Source of the DNA: JBEKCP01 sp050014815
GTDB taxonomy: Bacteria; Planctomycetota; Planctomycetia; Pirellulales; Thermoguttaceae
Length of the DNA stretch: 8,087 nucleotides
Assembly: GCA_050014815.1 (NCBI GenBank)
Contig: JBEKCP010000262.1
Coordinates: forward strand, 1 to 8,087
Reading direction: 5' to 3'
Below the pieces are notes generated by a model. The model did not search any database. It was not told the origin of the DNA and saw nothing but the letters and a program-made list of their open reading frames with translations. Below are positions 1 to 5,952 of this stretch, piece after piece; positions within the stretch are counted from its first letter, which is position 1; every line of letters begins with the position of its first letter. A program made the translations under genes and the position numbers.

Positions 1-2
1 TG

Positions 3-2114
3 ATGGCCGGTGCGGCCCCGGCGGCCGAGAAGGCCGGCAAGGAGCCCCAGGCTGCCACCGTGAAGATCGAGTATCCCCCGACCCATCGCGTGGACCATGT
101 GGACACCTATTTCGGCACGAAGGTGCCCGACCCCTACCGCTGGCTCGAGGATGATGTCCGCAACTGCAAAGAGGTTGCCGACTGGGTGGCGGCGGAGAAC
201 CGCGTGACCTTCTCCTACCTGGAGTCGATCCCCCAGCGGGAGCCGATCCGCCGGCGGCTGGCCGAGTTGTGGAACTTCGCCCAGTATTCGTCGGCCTTCA
301 AGGCCGGCGGCCGATACTACTACCTCAAGAAGGACGGGCTTCAGAACCAGCCGTGCCTCTACGTGATGGATGCGCTGGAGGCCCCGCCGCGGATCCTGCT
401 GGACCCCAACACGTGGTCCAAAGACGGCACGATCGCTTTGACCGGCTTGAGCCCCAGCGACGACGGCCGCTGGCTGGCCTATTGCCGATCCGAGGCCGGG
501 TCCGATTGGTCCACCTGGCGCGTCCTGGAGATCGCCACCGGCAAGACGCAGCCCGACGAGCTGCGGTGGACCAAGTTCTCCCACGCCTCGTGGACCAAGG
601 ACAGCAAGGGCTTCTTCTACACCCGCTTCGACGAGCCGAAGAAAGGCGCGGAGTTCCAGGCACTGAACTTCAACAACAAGCTCTGCTACCACCGGCTCGG
701 CGCCGGGCAGTCGGCCGACGAGCTGGTCTACTACCGGCCGGAGCATCCCGACTGGCTGTACGCGGGCATAGTCACGGACGACGGCCGCTGGCTGATCATC
801 ACGGCCCAGCGGGGGACGGATGAGAAGTACCGGGTTACGATCAAGGACTTGTCCAGGCCCGAGGACAAGCCGATCGAGCTGATCGACAACTTCGAGCACG
901 AGTACGACTTCGTGGGCAACGACGGACCGGTGATGTACTTCAAGACCGACCTGGACGCGCCCCGGCGGCGGCTGGTGGCCGTCGATATCGGCAAGCCGGA
1001 GCCGCGGCACTGGAAGGAAATCATCCCCCAGGCCGAAGCGACCCTTGTGCGGGTGAGCTGGCTGGGGGATCGGTTTATCGCGACTTATCTGAAGGACGTG
1101 CGGCCGGAGGTGCGGACTTTTTCTCTGGACGGACGATTCGTCGGCGAGGTGAAACTGCCGGGGATCGGCGTGGTCGACGGCTTCCACGGCAAGCAGACCG
1201 ACACCGAGACCTTCTATGCCTTTTCCAGCTTTGCCACGCCGCCGAGCATCTACCATTACGACGTGGCCACGGGCACGAGCCGGCTGTTCCGCCGCCCCGA
1301 GCTGAAGTTCAGCCCGGACGATTACGAGGTGAAGCAGGTCTTCTACCGCAGCAAGGACGGCACGCGGGTGCCGATGTTCATCACGCACAAGAAGGGGATC
1401 ACGCCGGACGGCTCCCGCCCCACGCTGCTCTACGGCTACGGGGGCTTCAACATCTCGCTGGTGCCGAGCTTTTCGGTCGGCCGGCTTGCCTGGATGGAGA
1501 TGGGGGGCGTCTACGCCCAGCCGAACCTCCGCGGGGGCGGCGAGTACGGCGAGGCATGGCACCAGGCGGGTACGCGGCTCCGGAAGCAGAACGTCTTCGA
1601 CGACTTCATCGCGGCGGCCGAGTGGCTCGTGGCCAACCGCTATACACGGCCCGACCGCCTGGCGATCCTGGGCGGCAGCAACGGGGGCCTCCTGGTGGGC
1701 GCGGCCATGACCCAGCGGCCCGACCTCTTCGGGGCCTGCCTACCCGTGGTCGGCGTGATGGACATGCTGCGGTTCCAGAAGTTCACCGAGGGCCGCACCT
1801 GGACCGACGATTACGGCTCGTCGGACAATCCCGAGGAGTTCCGGGCCTTGCTGAAATACTCGCCCTATCACAACATCAGGCCCGGGACCTGCTACCCGGC
1901 CACGCTGGTCATGACGGCCGACACGGACGACCGGGTGGTGCCGGGCCACAGCTTCAAGTTTGCCGCGGCCTTGCAGCTCGCCCAGGCCTGTGGGAAGCCC
2001 GTCCTCGTGCGCATCGCGACCCGCGCCGGCCACGGCGGTGGAAAACCCACGAGCAAGCAACTCGAAGAGATCGCCGACCAGTGGGCGTTCCTCGTCAAGA
2101 ACCTCGGGATGTAG
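3..2114 (+). CDS. Prolyl oligopeptidase family serine peptidase (S9A), probably 5'-truncated by the window edge
   Basis: This is a serine peptidase that cleaves short peptides after proline. Seen: the N-terminal family hallmark PDPYRWLED (residues 42-50, counted from the ATG at 3), then a region of about 350 residues fitting the seven-bladed propeller that screens substrate size. A C-terminal alpha/beta-hydrolase domain follows from about residue 465. YGYGGF (477-482) carries the oxyanion-hole tyrosine. The nucleophile is Ser559 in GGSNGG, the acid is Asp642 in DTDDRVV, and the base is His677 in GHGGG. The 703 residues match the roughly 700-710 of known prolyl oligopeptidases, so the enzyme looks complete and active. 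The first residues, MAGAAPAAEKA, look like the end of a signal peptide with an Ala-rich cleavage site. I infer that the true start lies left of the window and that the enzyme is exported. It ends convergently with the transporter gene; nothing here links the two functionally. Confidence 0.95.
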   Translation: MAGAAPAAEKAGKEPQAATVKIEYPPTHRVDHVDTYFGTKVPDPYRWLEDDVRNCKEVADWVAAENRVTFSYLESIPQREPIRRRLAELWNFAQYSSAFKAGGRYYYLKKDGLQNQPCLYVMDALEAPPRILLDPNTWSKDGTIALTGLSPSDDGRWLAYCRSEAGSDWSTWRVLEIATGKTQPDELRWTKFSHASWTKDSKGFFYTRFDEPKKGAEFQALNFNNKLCYHRLGAGQSADELVYYRPEHPDWLYAGIVTDDGRWLIITAQRGTDEKYRVTIKDLSRPEDKPIELIDNFEHEYDFVGNDGPVMYFKTDLDAPRRRLVAVDIGKPEPRHWKEIIPQAEATLVRVSWLGDRFIATYLKDVRPEVRTFSLDGRFVGEVKLPGIGVVDGFHGKQTDTETFYAFSSFATPPSIYHYDVATGTSRLFRRPELKFSPDDYEVKQVFYRSKDGTRVPMFITHKKGITPDGSRPTLLYGYGGFNISLVPSFSVGRLAWMEMGGVYAQPNLRGGGEYGEAWHQAGTRLRKQNVFDDFIAAAEWLVANRYTRPDRLAILGGSNGGLLVGAAMTQRPDLFGACLPVVGVMDMLRFQKFTEGRTWTDDYGSSDNPEEFRALLKYSPYHNIRPGTCYPATLVMTADTDDRVVPGHSFKFAAALQLAQACGKPVLVRIATRAGHGGGKPTSKQLEEIADQWAFLVKNLGM

Positions 2115-2136
2115 CTGCTAACAGGGAGTCGCGCGG

Positions 2137-2201
2137 CACTAGCCCGATGCGCTAGCGAGGGTAATCGCGTGTCGCTCCCTCGCTTGCGCTTCGGGCTAGT
2201 G
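2137..2201. repeat. 25-bp imperfect inverted repeat (interspersed palindromic element) between convergent genes
   Basis: The left arm (2137-2161) and right arm (2177-2201) are reverse complements at 23 of 25 positions, around a 15-nt loop. Both mismatches leave T opposite T in the folded strand. The arm begins CACTAGCCCGA and ends GCGAGGG. From memory, units of this type (TAGCCCGAAGCGCAAGCGAGGG) recur many times in planctomycete genomes; this was not checked. It lies 22 bp after the stop of the peptidase gene and beyond the stop of the convergent transporter gene, so as RNA it could act as a bidirectional hairpin. There is no T-tract typical of an intrinsic terminator on either side. Confidence 0.85.
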
Positions 2202-2300
2202 TTCCCAGGTGTCGCGGAAGGGGCGGCCCTTTTCGTAGAGGGCGATGCGGGCCCGCACCACCGGGCGCTTTGCGTGATACGGTTTTCGCGACAACGCGAG
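2196..2300 (-). other. Coding-like 34-codon in-frame tail after the MFS transporter stop
   Basis: Reading on past the TAG of the transporter (2303-2301) in the same frame gives 34 sense codons, then a TAG at 2198-2196 inside the palindromic repeat. The last 21 residues (VVRARIALYEKGRPFRDTWE followed by H) are encoded with G or C in the third position at 19 of 21 codons, as in a real gene of this genome. There is no ATG in the stretch; a TTG and two GTG codons are the only possible starts. It may be a remnant of a gene end, a former C-terminal extension of the transporter, or chance in high-GC DNA. I do not recognise the peptide. Confidence 0.3.
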
Positions 2301-3536
2301 CTACGCCGCGGCCGGCTCGCGGGCGGGCTCGGGCGACGGCCTCCAGTGGAACAGGGCGGCAAACGCCAGCAAAAGGACGACCGAAGTGACTGCGGTCACG
2401 GTCCAGATCGTTTGCCAGTCGCGGACGCCCGCGGTCGTGTAGGCATCGATCAGCCAGCCGTTGATGAAATTGCCGGCGCCCAGGCCGATGCCGAAGCCGG
2501 CCAGGAACACGAATCCTTGCGCTTGGGCCCGCATTTCCTTGGGAGCCACGCGGTCCACGTATATCTGTCCGCCGACGAAGTAGAAGCCGAAAATCAGCCC
2601 GTGTACCAGGATGGCCAGGAAGTACAGCCACGTCTGGGAGTACATCTCCCCGAGCAGGAACGACACGTAGCGGACCACAAGCGCCGCCAGTCCGATCGTC
2701 ATGGCCCACTTCACGCCGACCTTGGCGATCACCAGCGGGATGAGGAGCATGAAGACCATCTCCGCCACCTGGCCCCAATTCATCGTCACCGTGATGAACT
2801 TGAACCCTTTGTCGTTCAGGAAGGCCGAGCCGTAGGACCAGTAGATCGAGAAGGGGATCATCACGAGGAAGTAGGTGAGGATGAATACGGCGAAGGAGAA
2901 ATTCTTCAGGAGCACCAGGGAGCGGAGCCCGAGCACGTCGAGGACCGAGGCCGGCTGGCCCTTGGCAGGCGGGGGCGTGTGGGGCAGGGCCAGGGCGGCC
3001 AGCGCGGCCACGAGCCCCGCGGCGGCCCCGCAGTAGAGCGTCGCCGCCGTGCCGTCGATCGTCGCGCCAAATGCCCACCTGGCCACCAGGCTGAACAGCC
3101 CGGCCGCCACCCAGCCGATCGATCCGAATACCCGGATCTGCGGGAACTTCTCGGCCGGACTGTGCGACATGGCGATGGCGCTGGTCAGCCCCCAGGTGGG
3201 CATGTAGCACAACATCACGGCCAGCAACAGGATGAAGACCATCGCGGGACTGGTCACCCGGGCCGCGGCCGCCAGCAGCACCGCGGCCGCCAGGTTCAAC
3301 GTCGCCAGCACCCTCTCGGAGGCGAAGTGCCGGTCGGCCACCATGCCGATCAAGGGCGAAGCCAGGCACCCCAGGGCCATCGAGCTGAGGATCCACGCCT
3401 TTTGCAGTCCGCTCATCTGCAGCTTGTCGAGATATGCCGCCAGCGGCACGAACCAGACGGCCAGCATCAGGTACTGCAGGAACATCATCGCACTGAGCCG
3501 GATGCGCACGCCGAGAGAGTAAGAAGGATGGGTCAT
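2301..3536 (-). CDS. MFS permease, nucleoside:H+ symporter-like family (NupG/XapB/YegT type)
   Basis: This is an inner-membrane secondary transporter that probably imports a nucleoside or a related sugar compound with protons. It has 411 residues, close to the roughly 418 of NupG and XapB, and about 12 hydrophobic helices. Seen: a loop 2-3 MFS signature GMVADRHFASER (64-75), RVFGSIGW (135-142), which matches the R.(W/F)G.IGW motif of this family, a central hydrophilic loop near 186-205, VGGQIYVDR (321-329) and PKEMRAQAQG (332-341). I chose the ATG at 3536 because MTHPSYSLGVRIRLSAMMF is a normal family N-terminus. The 28 extra codons up to 3620 would run through the candidate promoter and are not coding-like. 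The Shine-Dalgarno match (GAGG, 12 nt upstream) is weak. The C-terminus is Pro/Ala-rich. The substrate cannot be read from the sequence, and no nucleoside catabolic gene is adjacent. Confidence 0.88.
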   Translation of the reverse strand: MTHPSYSLGVRIRLSAMMFLQYLMLAVWFVPLAAYLDKLQMSGLQKAWILSSMALGCLASPLIGMVADRHFASERVLATLNLAAAVLLAAAARVTSPAMVFILLLAVMLCYMPTWGLTSAIAMSHSPAEKFPQIRVFGSIGWVAAGLFSLVARWAFGATIDGTAATLYCGAAAGLVAALAALALPHTPPPAKGQPASVLDVLGLRSLVLLKNFSFAVFILTYFLVMIPFSIYWSYGSAFLNDKGFKFITVTMNWGQVAEMVFMLLIPLVIAKVGVKWAMTIGLAALVVRYVSFLLGEMYSQTWLYFLAILVHGLIFGFYFVGGQIYVDRVAPKEMRAQAQGFVFLAGFGIGLGAGNFINGWLIDAYTTAGVRDWQTIWTVTAVTSVVLLLAFAALFHWRPSPEPAREPAAA

Positions 3537-3598
3537 CGGTCGATCTTGCCTCGTGTGGTCGGGAAGTGGGGACAGGGGCAATTCCTCCGGGCCAGTGG

Positions 3599-3628
3599 AG
3601 TATAGCAGGCACGCGGACATTGCCGCAA
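3599..3628 (-). promoter_or_regulatory. Candidate sigma-70-type promoter for the MFS gene
   Basis: On the minus strand, TTGCGG (3628-3623) and TATACT (3604-3599) are separated by 18 nt. The -10 box matches TATAAT at five of six positions and the -35 box matches TTGACA at three of six. A start about 7 nt downstream would give a leader of about 55 nt before the ATG at 3536. The boxes fall exactly within the first copy of a duplicated block (3596-3628). This is a pattern match only. Confidence 0.35.
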
Positions 3629-3649
3629 GACAGGGGGGAGGTAACCGTT

Positions 3650-3666
3650 AAGGGGACTGTCCCCTT
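3650..3666. repeat. Short palindrome with a GGGACTGTCC core
   Basis: AAGGGGAC and GTCCCCTT form a perfect 8-bp inverted repeat around a single T. It lies between the two 33-bp repeat copies in the divergent spacer. It shares its GGGACTGTCC core with two further units at 3823-3832 and 3855-3864, so it belongs to the same dispersed repeat type. Confidence 0.65.
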
Positions 3667-3820
3667 CGGCCCTGCAAGACAGGGAGAGGGGGAGACAAGG
3701 AGCGGGGCGGATGGAATATTGCAGACGTGCGGACATTGCTGCAACAGAGGCGGACCATGGGACTTGGCGTGCGCCCCCTCCTTTCCAGCTCCCGGACACG
3801 ATACAATGCTTGGCGCGGCC

Positions 3821-3866
3821 GGGGGACTGTCCCGATTTTCGCCTTAGCGAAAATGGGACTGTCCTC
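3821..3866. repeat. Composite repeat: two GGGACTGTCC units flanking a perfect hairpin, just upstream of a ribosome binding site
   Basis: Two direct copies of GGGACTGTCC (3823-3832 and 3855-3864) flank ATTTTCGC-CTTA-GCGAAAAT (3835-3854). This is a perfect 8-bp stem with a 4-nt loop that can be extended by TCCC/GGGA with one bulged G. The element ends 18 nt before the Shine-Dalgarno of the gene at 3899. If transcription starts upstream of it, the hairpin would sit in the leader of that mRNA. Confidence 0.7.
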
Positions 3867-3898
3867 TTCATCAAGCCCGAGCCCGAGGAGAAACCGAC

Positions 3899-4945
3899 AT
3901 GAAATCACGATTAGTCTTGGTGCTCTGCCTTGCCGCCGCAGGCTGGCTAGGCGCGGCAGCGGGCGCCGAGCCCGCCAAGGGCGGCGCCCGAGCAGCCCGC
4001 TCGAACGTGCCGGCCGCCACCCGGCCCACGGCGTTCGACACGCCGGAGGCGGACAAGGTGCTCTCGGCCCTCCAGGTCTTCCCGCCCGACAACCCGTGGA
4101 ACCAGGACGTCTCCCGGTGGCCGGTCCATCCGAACTCGCAGAACATCATCGCGTCGATCGGGGCCCAGAAGCCGCTGCGCCACAACAGCGACATGGGCTT
4201 CATCCTGGTTCCGCCCGACCAGAAGCGGATCCAGGTCAAGATCGTCGCCTACCCCGACGAGTCGGACAAAGGGCCGTTCCCCGTGCCCGACAATTTGCCC
4301 ATCGAAGGCTGGCCGGCCAACTACCAGGATAAGGGCGTCAGCCTGGACGAGGTGCAGCGGGACCGCCTCGGCGAAGGGGGCGACCGCCACGCGATCATGG
4401 TCGATCCGCTCCGGGGCATCCTGTACGAGTTCTACCAGGCGAAGAAGACCGACGCCGGCTGGCAGGCGGCCCAGACCTCGATCTTCGACCTGCGATCCAA
4501 CCGGCTGCGGCCCGACGGCTGGACCTCGACCGACGCCGCCGGGCTGCCGATCTTCCCGGCGGTGGTCCGCTACGACGAGTTGAAGCGGGGCGTGGTCGGG
4601 CATGCCATGCGGGTAACCGTCCAGCGGACCCGCCGCGCCTACGTCCCCCCGGCCACCCACTTCGCCAGCAGCCGGACCGATCCCAATTTGCCCCGCATGG
4701 GCGAGCGGATCCGGCTGAAGAAGGACTTTCCCATCGACGGCTTTTCGCCCAACGTCCAGGCGGTGCTGAAGGGGCTGAAGAAGTACGGGATGCTGGTGGC
4801 GGACAACGGCCAGGACTGGGCCATCTCGGTGGCCCCCGACCCGCGGATCCCGGTGATGCACGAGGAGTTCCGGCGGATCAAGGGCTCGGCGTTCGAGGTC
4901 GTCGAACCGCCGAAGGGGGGCGGCAAGCCCGGGCCTCGGCGGTAA
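3899..4945 (+). CDS. Secreted protein of a conserved family with unknown function
   Basis: The 348-residue product has a classical signal peptide: MKSR, a hydrophobic stretch (5-22), and an A-G-A site before Glu24. Cys10 is inside the hydrophobic core without a proper lipobox, so a lipoprotein is unlikely. The mature part opens with a low-complexity Ala/Arg/Pro linker (about 24-48). Motifs that I remember from secreted actinobacterial and acidobacterial proteins follow: FPPDNPWNQDVS (61-72), GDRHAIMVDP (161-170), LRPDGWTSTDAAGLPIFP (203-220), RYDELKRGVVGHAMR (224-238) and YGMLVADNG (296-304). No enzyme family is recognisable. The repeated His, Asp and Arg residues in these motifs suggest a catalytic or binding pocket, but this is inference. 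The start is well supported by GAGGAG at 3885-3890, 8 nt before the ATG. The C-terminus is a Lys/Gly/Pro/Arg tail. It appears to be a single-gene unit. Confidence 0.85.
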   Translation: MKSRLVLVLCLAAAGWLGAAAGAEPAKGGARAARSNVPAATRPTAFDTPEADKVLSALQVFPPDNPWNQDVSRWPVHPNSQNIIASIGAQKPLRHNSDMGFILVPPDQKRIQVKIVAYPDESDKGPFPVPDNLPIEGWPANYQDKGVSLDEVQRDRLGEGGDRHAIMVDPLRGILYEFYQAKKTDAGWQAAQTSIFDLRSNRLRPDGWTSTDAAGLPIFPAVVRYDELKRGVVGHAMRVTVQRTRRAYVPPATHFASSRTDPNLPRMGERIRLKKDFPIDGFSPNVQAVLKGLKKYGMLVADNGQDWAISVAPDPRIPVMHEEFRRIKGSAFEVVEPPKGGGKPGPRR

Positions 4946-4956
4946 GGGGATCGCTT

Positions 4957-4987
4957 GGCCTATGGTGCCAGTTGTACCGGCCTATGG
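4957..4987. repeat. GGCCTATGG direct repeat upstream of the toxin-antitoxin-like promoter
   Basis: GGCCTATGG occurs at 4957-4965 and 4979-4987, 22 bp apart, which is about two helical turns. The second copy overlaps the candidate -35 box. The pair could be binding sites on one DNA face for the autoregulator of the downstream operon. There is no direct evidence of binding. Confidence 0.4.
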
Positions 4988-5013
4988 CAGCCGCCGATCT
5001 CCGACGGTACAAT
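4972..5013 (+). promoter_or_regulatory. Candidate promoter and operator of the toxin-antitoxin-like operon
   Basis: A -10 box TACAAT (5008-5013, five of six) lies 18 nt after ATGGCA (4984-4989, four of six to TTGACA). A perfect 8-bp inverted repeat, TTGTACCG (4972-4979) and CGGTACAA (5005-5012), brackets the -35, and its right arm covers most of the -10. A protein bound there would block RNA polymerase, which fits the autoregulation usual for toxin-antitoxin operons. Transcription would start near 5020, giving a leader of about 48 nt. Confidence 0.45.
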
Positions 5014-5067
5014 ACACGTGGGAAGCAGTTGAAACCTCTCGCTTACGGCTGTATAAAGGAACCGTCC

Positions 5068-5397
5068 ATGCCTAAGGTGGCTGCCGAACTGAAGGCCGAA
5101 ATCCGCCGTCTTGCAAAACGAGAGATTGAGGCGGAAGTGGGCCAAACCAAGCAAGCGGTCGTTCGATACCGACACGAGATCGCCCTGCTGAAGCGCGAGC
5201 TTCGCGAACAGGGCAAAAAGATTGCGCTATTACGGGGAAAGAAACAAGAACGGCTTGGGCGGGTGCGCGCCGCCGCGGAGGATGTCATCACCATGACGCC
5301 CGAAGACCAGTTGAAATTCTGGAACGCCTTGAACGAAACGCCGAAGCTGACGCCGGCACAGCGTCGTTTGGGCTCCATGATGCGAGAGCGGTCGTGA
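5068..5397 (+). CDS. Small basic coiled-coil protein, putative antitoxin partner of the GNAT protein
   Basis: The 109-residue protein has two parts. Residues 1-63 are helical, heptad-like and rich in Lys/Arg (MPKVAAELKAEIRRLAKREI, then ALLKREL and KKIALL). This resembles N-termini I have seen on some XRE-type regulators, but no helix-turn-helix follows. Residues 73-106 (VITMTPEDQLKFWNALNETP, then a tail with RRLGSMM) resemble the C-terminal tail of TacA/DUF1778 antitoxins. In those families this tail wraps the acetyltransferase toxin and blocks it. I chose the ATG at 5068 because AAAGGA (5055-5060) is spaced 7 nt from it; the longer frame from 4972 would run across the promoter. Its stop overlaps the next start (GTGA), so translation is probably coupled. 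Base composition looks less GC-rich than its neighbours, hinting at transfer. The antitoxin role is inferred from position and tail similarity; the family was not identified. Confidence 0.75.
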   Translation: MPKVAAELKAEIRRLAKREIEAEVGQTKQAVVRYRHEIALLKRELREQGKKIALLRGKKQERLGRVRAAAEDVITMTPEDQLKFWNALNETPKLTPAQRRLGSMMRERS

Positions 5398-5918
5398 CCG
5401 GTGCCCAGTTTCCGCCCCGCGTGCTACTGGAACCACTTTGCCGTGAGCACCCGCGTCGCCGCTTCCGGTGTGGCAAGGAAGCGGTTGACAACTGGCTGGC
5501 GACCAAGGCCCTTCAGCACCAGGAAAAACACCTGTCGGTGACGAAGGTGCTGCTTGACGATGCGGGAGACATTGCCGGCTACTACACCTTGGCAACAGGG
5601 CAGGTCGATTTCAGCGAATTGCCAGCCGACGTGGGAAGAAAGTTGCCGCGCCGCATGTTGCCCGTAGCGGTGCTGGCGTGGCTGGGAGTTAGTTCATCGC
5701 AACAAGGCCAGGGCTTGAGCAACCTATTGATGGCCCAGGCACTGCGCGATTGCTGGGAGGCCGGCAAGACCTTTGCCTTTATTGCAGTTATCGTCGACTG
5801 TCTGGATGACGACGCAAAAGCATTCTTTCAGCATTGGGATTTCCAAGAGCTGCCCGGTGATCCTTACCGGTTGTTCATCAGCGCGAAGCGGCTTGACTCG
5901 ATGATGAAATCGCCGTGA
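5394..5918 (+). CDS. GNAT acetyltransferase, TacT/AtaT-like putative toxin
   Basis: The 174-residue protein fits the GNAT fold of toxins that acetylate the amino acid on charged tRNA and stop translation. Seen: the family opening with RFRCGKEAVDNWL (23-35), the first strands ending GYYTLA (62-67), RRMLPVAVLAWLGV (86-99), then the CoA-binding loop QQGQG (103-107), and the C-terminal motif AKAFFQHWDF (141-150) followed by LPGDPYRLF. Two key positions differ from known active toxins. The catalytic Tyr of the FY pair (Tyr140 in TacT, Tyr144 in AtaT) is Phe145. The first position of the R/Q-x-x-G-x-G loop is Ser102. Activity may therefore be reduced, or may use another residue. The start is GTG at 5394, overlapping the antitoxin stop by 4 nt, with GAGAG 5 nt upstream. 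An ordinary GNAT enzyme is possible, but the small overlapping upstream partner favours a toxin-antitoxin pair. Confidence 0.85.
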   Translation: MTGAQFPPRVLLEPLCREHPRRRFRCGKEAVDNWLATKALQHQEKHLSVTKVLLDDAGDIAGYYTLATGQVDFSELPADVGRKLPRRMLPVAVLAWLGVSSSQQGQGLSNLLMAQALRDCWEAGKTFAFIAVIVDCLDDDAKAFFQHWDFQELPGDPYRLFISAKRLDSMMKSP

Positions 5919-5952
5919 TGCCACGGAATCGAGGCGGCGTCGACGTGAATTC

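Larger units (their letters stand above)
3596..3744. repeat. Imperfect direct repeat, two 33-bp copies 116 bp apart
   Basis: Copy 1 (3596-3628) and copy 2 (3712-3744) agree at 27 of 33 positions. The invariant core is GCGGACATTGC, and four of the six differences are transitions. The core region has dyad character: GCGG..CCGC in copy 1, and TTGCAG..CTGCAA in copy 2. Read on the minus strand, each copy places a TTGC-type -35 and an AT-rich -10 at the same 18-nt spacing (TATACT in copy 1, AATATT in copy 2). The copies could be duplicated promoters or operators of the transporter gene, or a dispersed repeat. Confidence 0.6.
3537..3898. other. Divergent intergenic spacer of 362 bp without a gene
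   Basis: This spacer separates the leftward transporter gene from the rightward secreted-protein gene and must hold both promoters. I see no coding-like frame; the short open frames here are repeat-derived and lack codon bias. Besides the repeats listed separately, an 11-bp direct repeat GCAAGACAGGG occurs at 3625-3635 and 3674-3684. An isolated TACAAT at 3802-3807 could be a -10 for the rightward gene, but no acceptable -35 lies 16-18 nt upstream of it. Confidence 0.7.

Noticed and set aside
2169..3605. Long plus-strand open frame (478 codons) antisense to the MFS gene
   Set aside because: The composition (Gly/Arg/His/Gln-rich, no hydrophobic core) is typical of an antisense shadow in GC-rich DNA, and it starts inside the palindromic repeat.
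2152..3744. Long minus-strand open frame (530 codons) overlapping the MFS gene
   Set aside because: It is out of frame with the transporter, Arg/Gly/Pro-rich, has no recognisable domain and runs through the repeats on both sides. The overlapping frame gives a clear 12-helix MFS protein.
3596..3744. A short CRISPR-like array
   Set aside because: There are only two diverged repeat units, 116 bp apart, with an unrelated palindrome between them and no cas gene in the window.
3947..4861. Minus-strand open frame of 304 codons opposite the secreted protein
   Set aside because: It is low-complexity Arg/Gly/Val/Asp-rich sequence without motifs. The plus-strand frame has a signal peptide, a good ribosome binding site and conserved motifs.
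4972..5067. Upstream extension of the small antitoxin-like protein by 32 codons
   Set aside because: It would place the start codon inside the candidate promoter and operator, has no Shine-Dalgarno, and the added residues are not helical like the rest.
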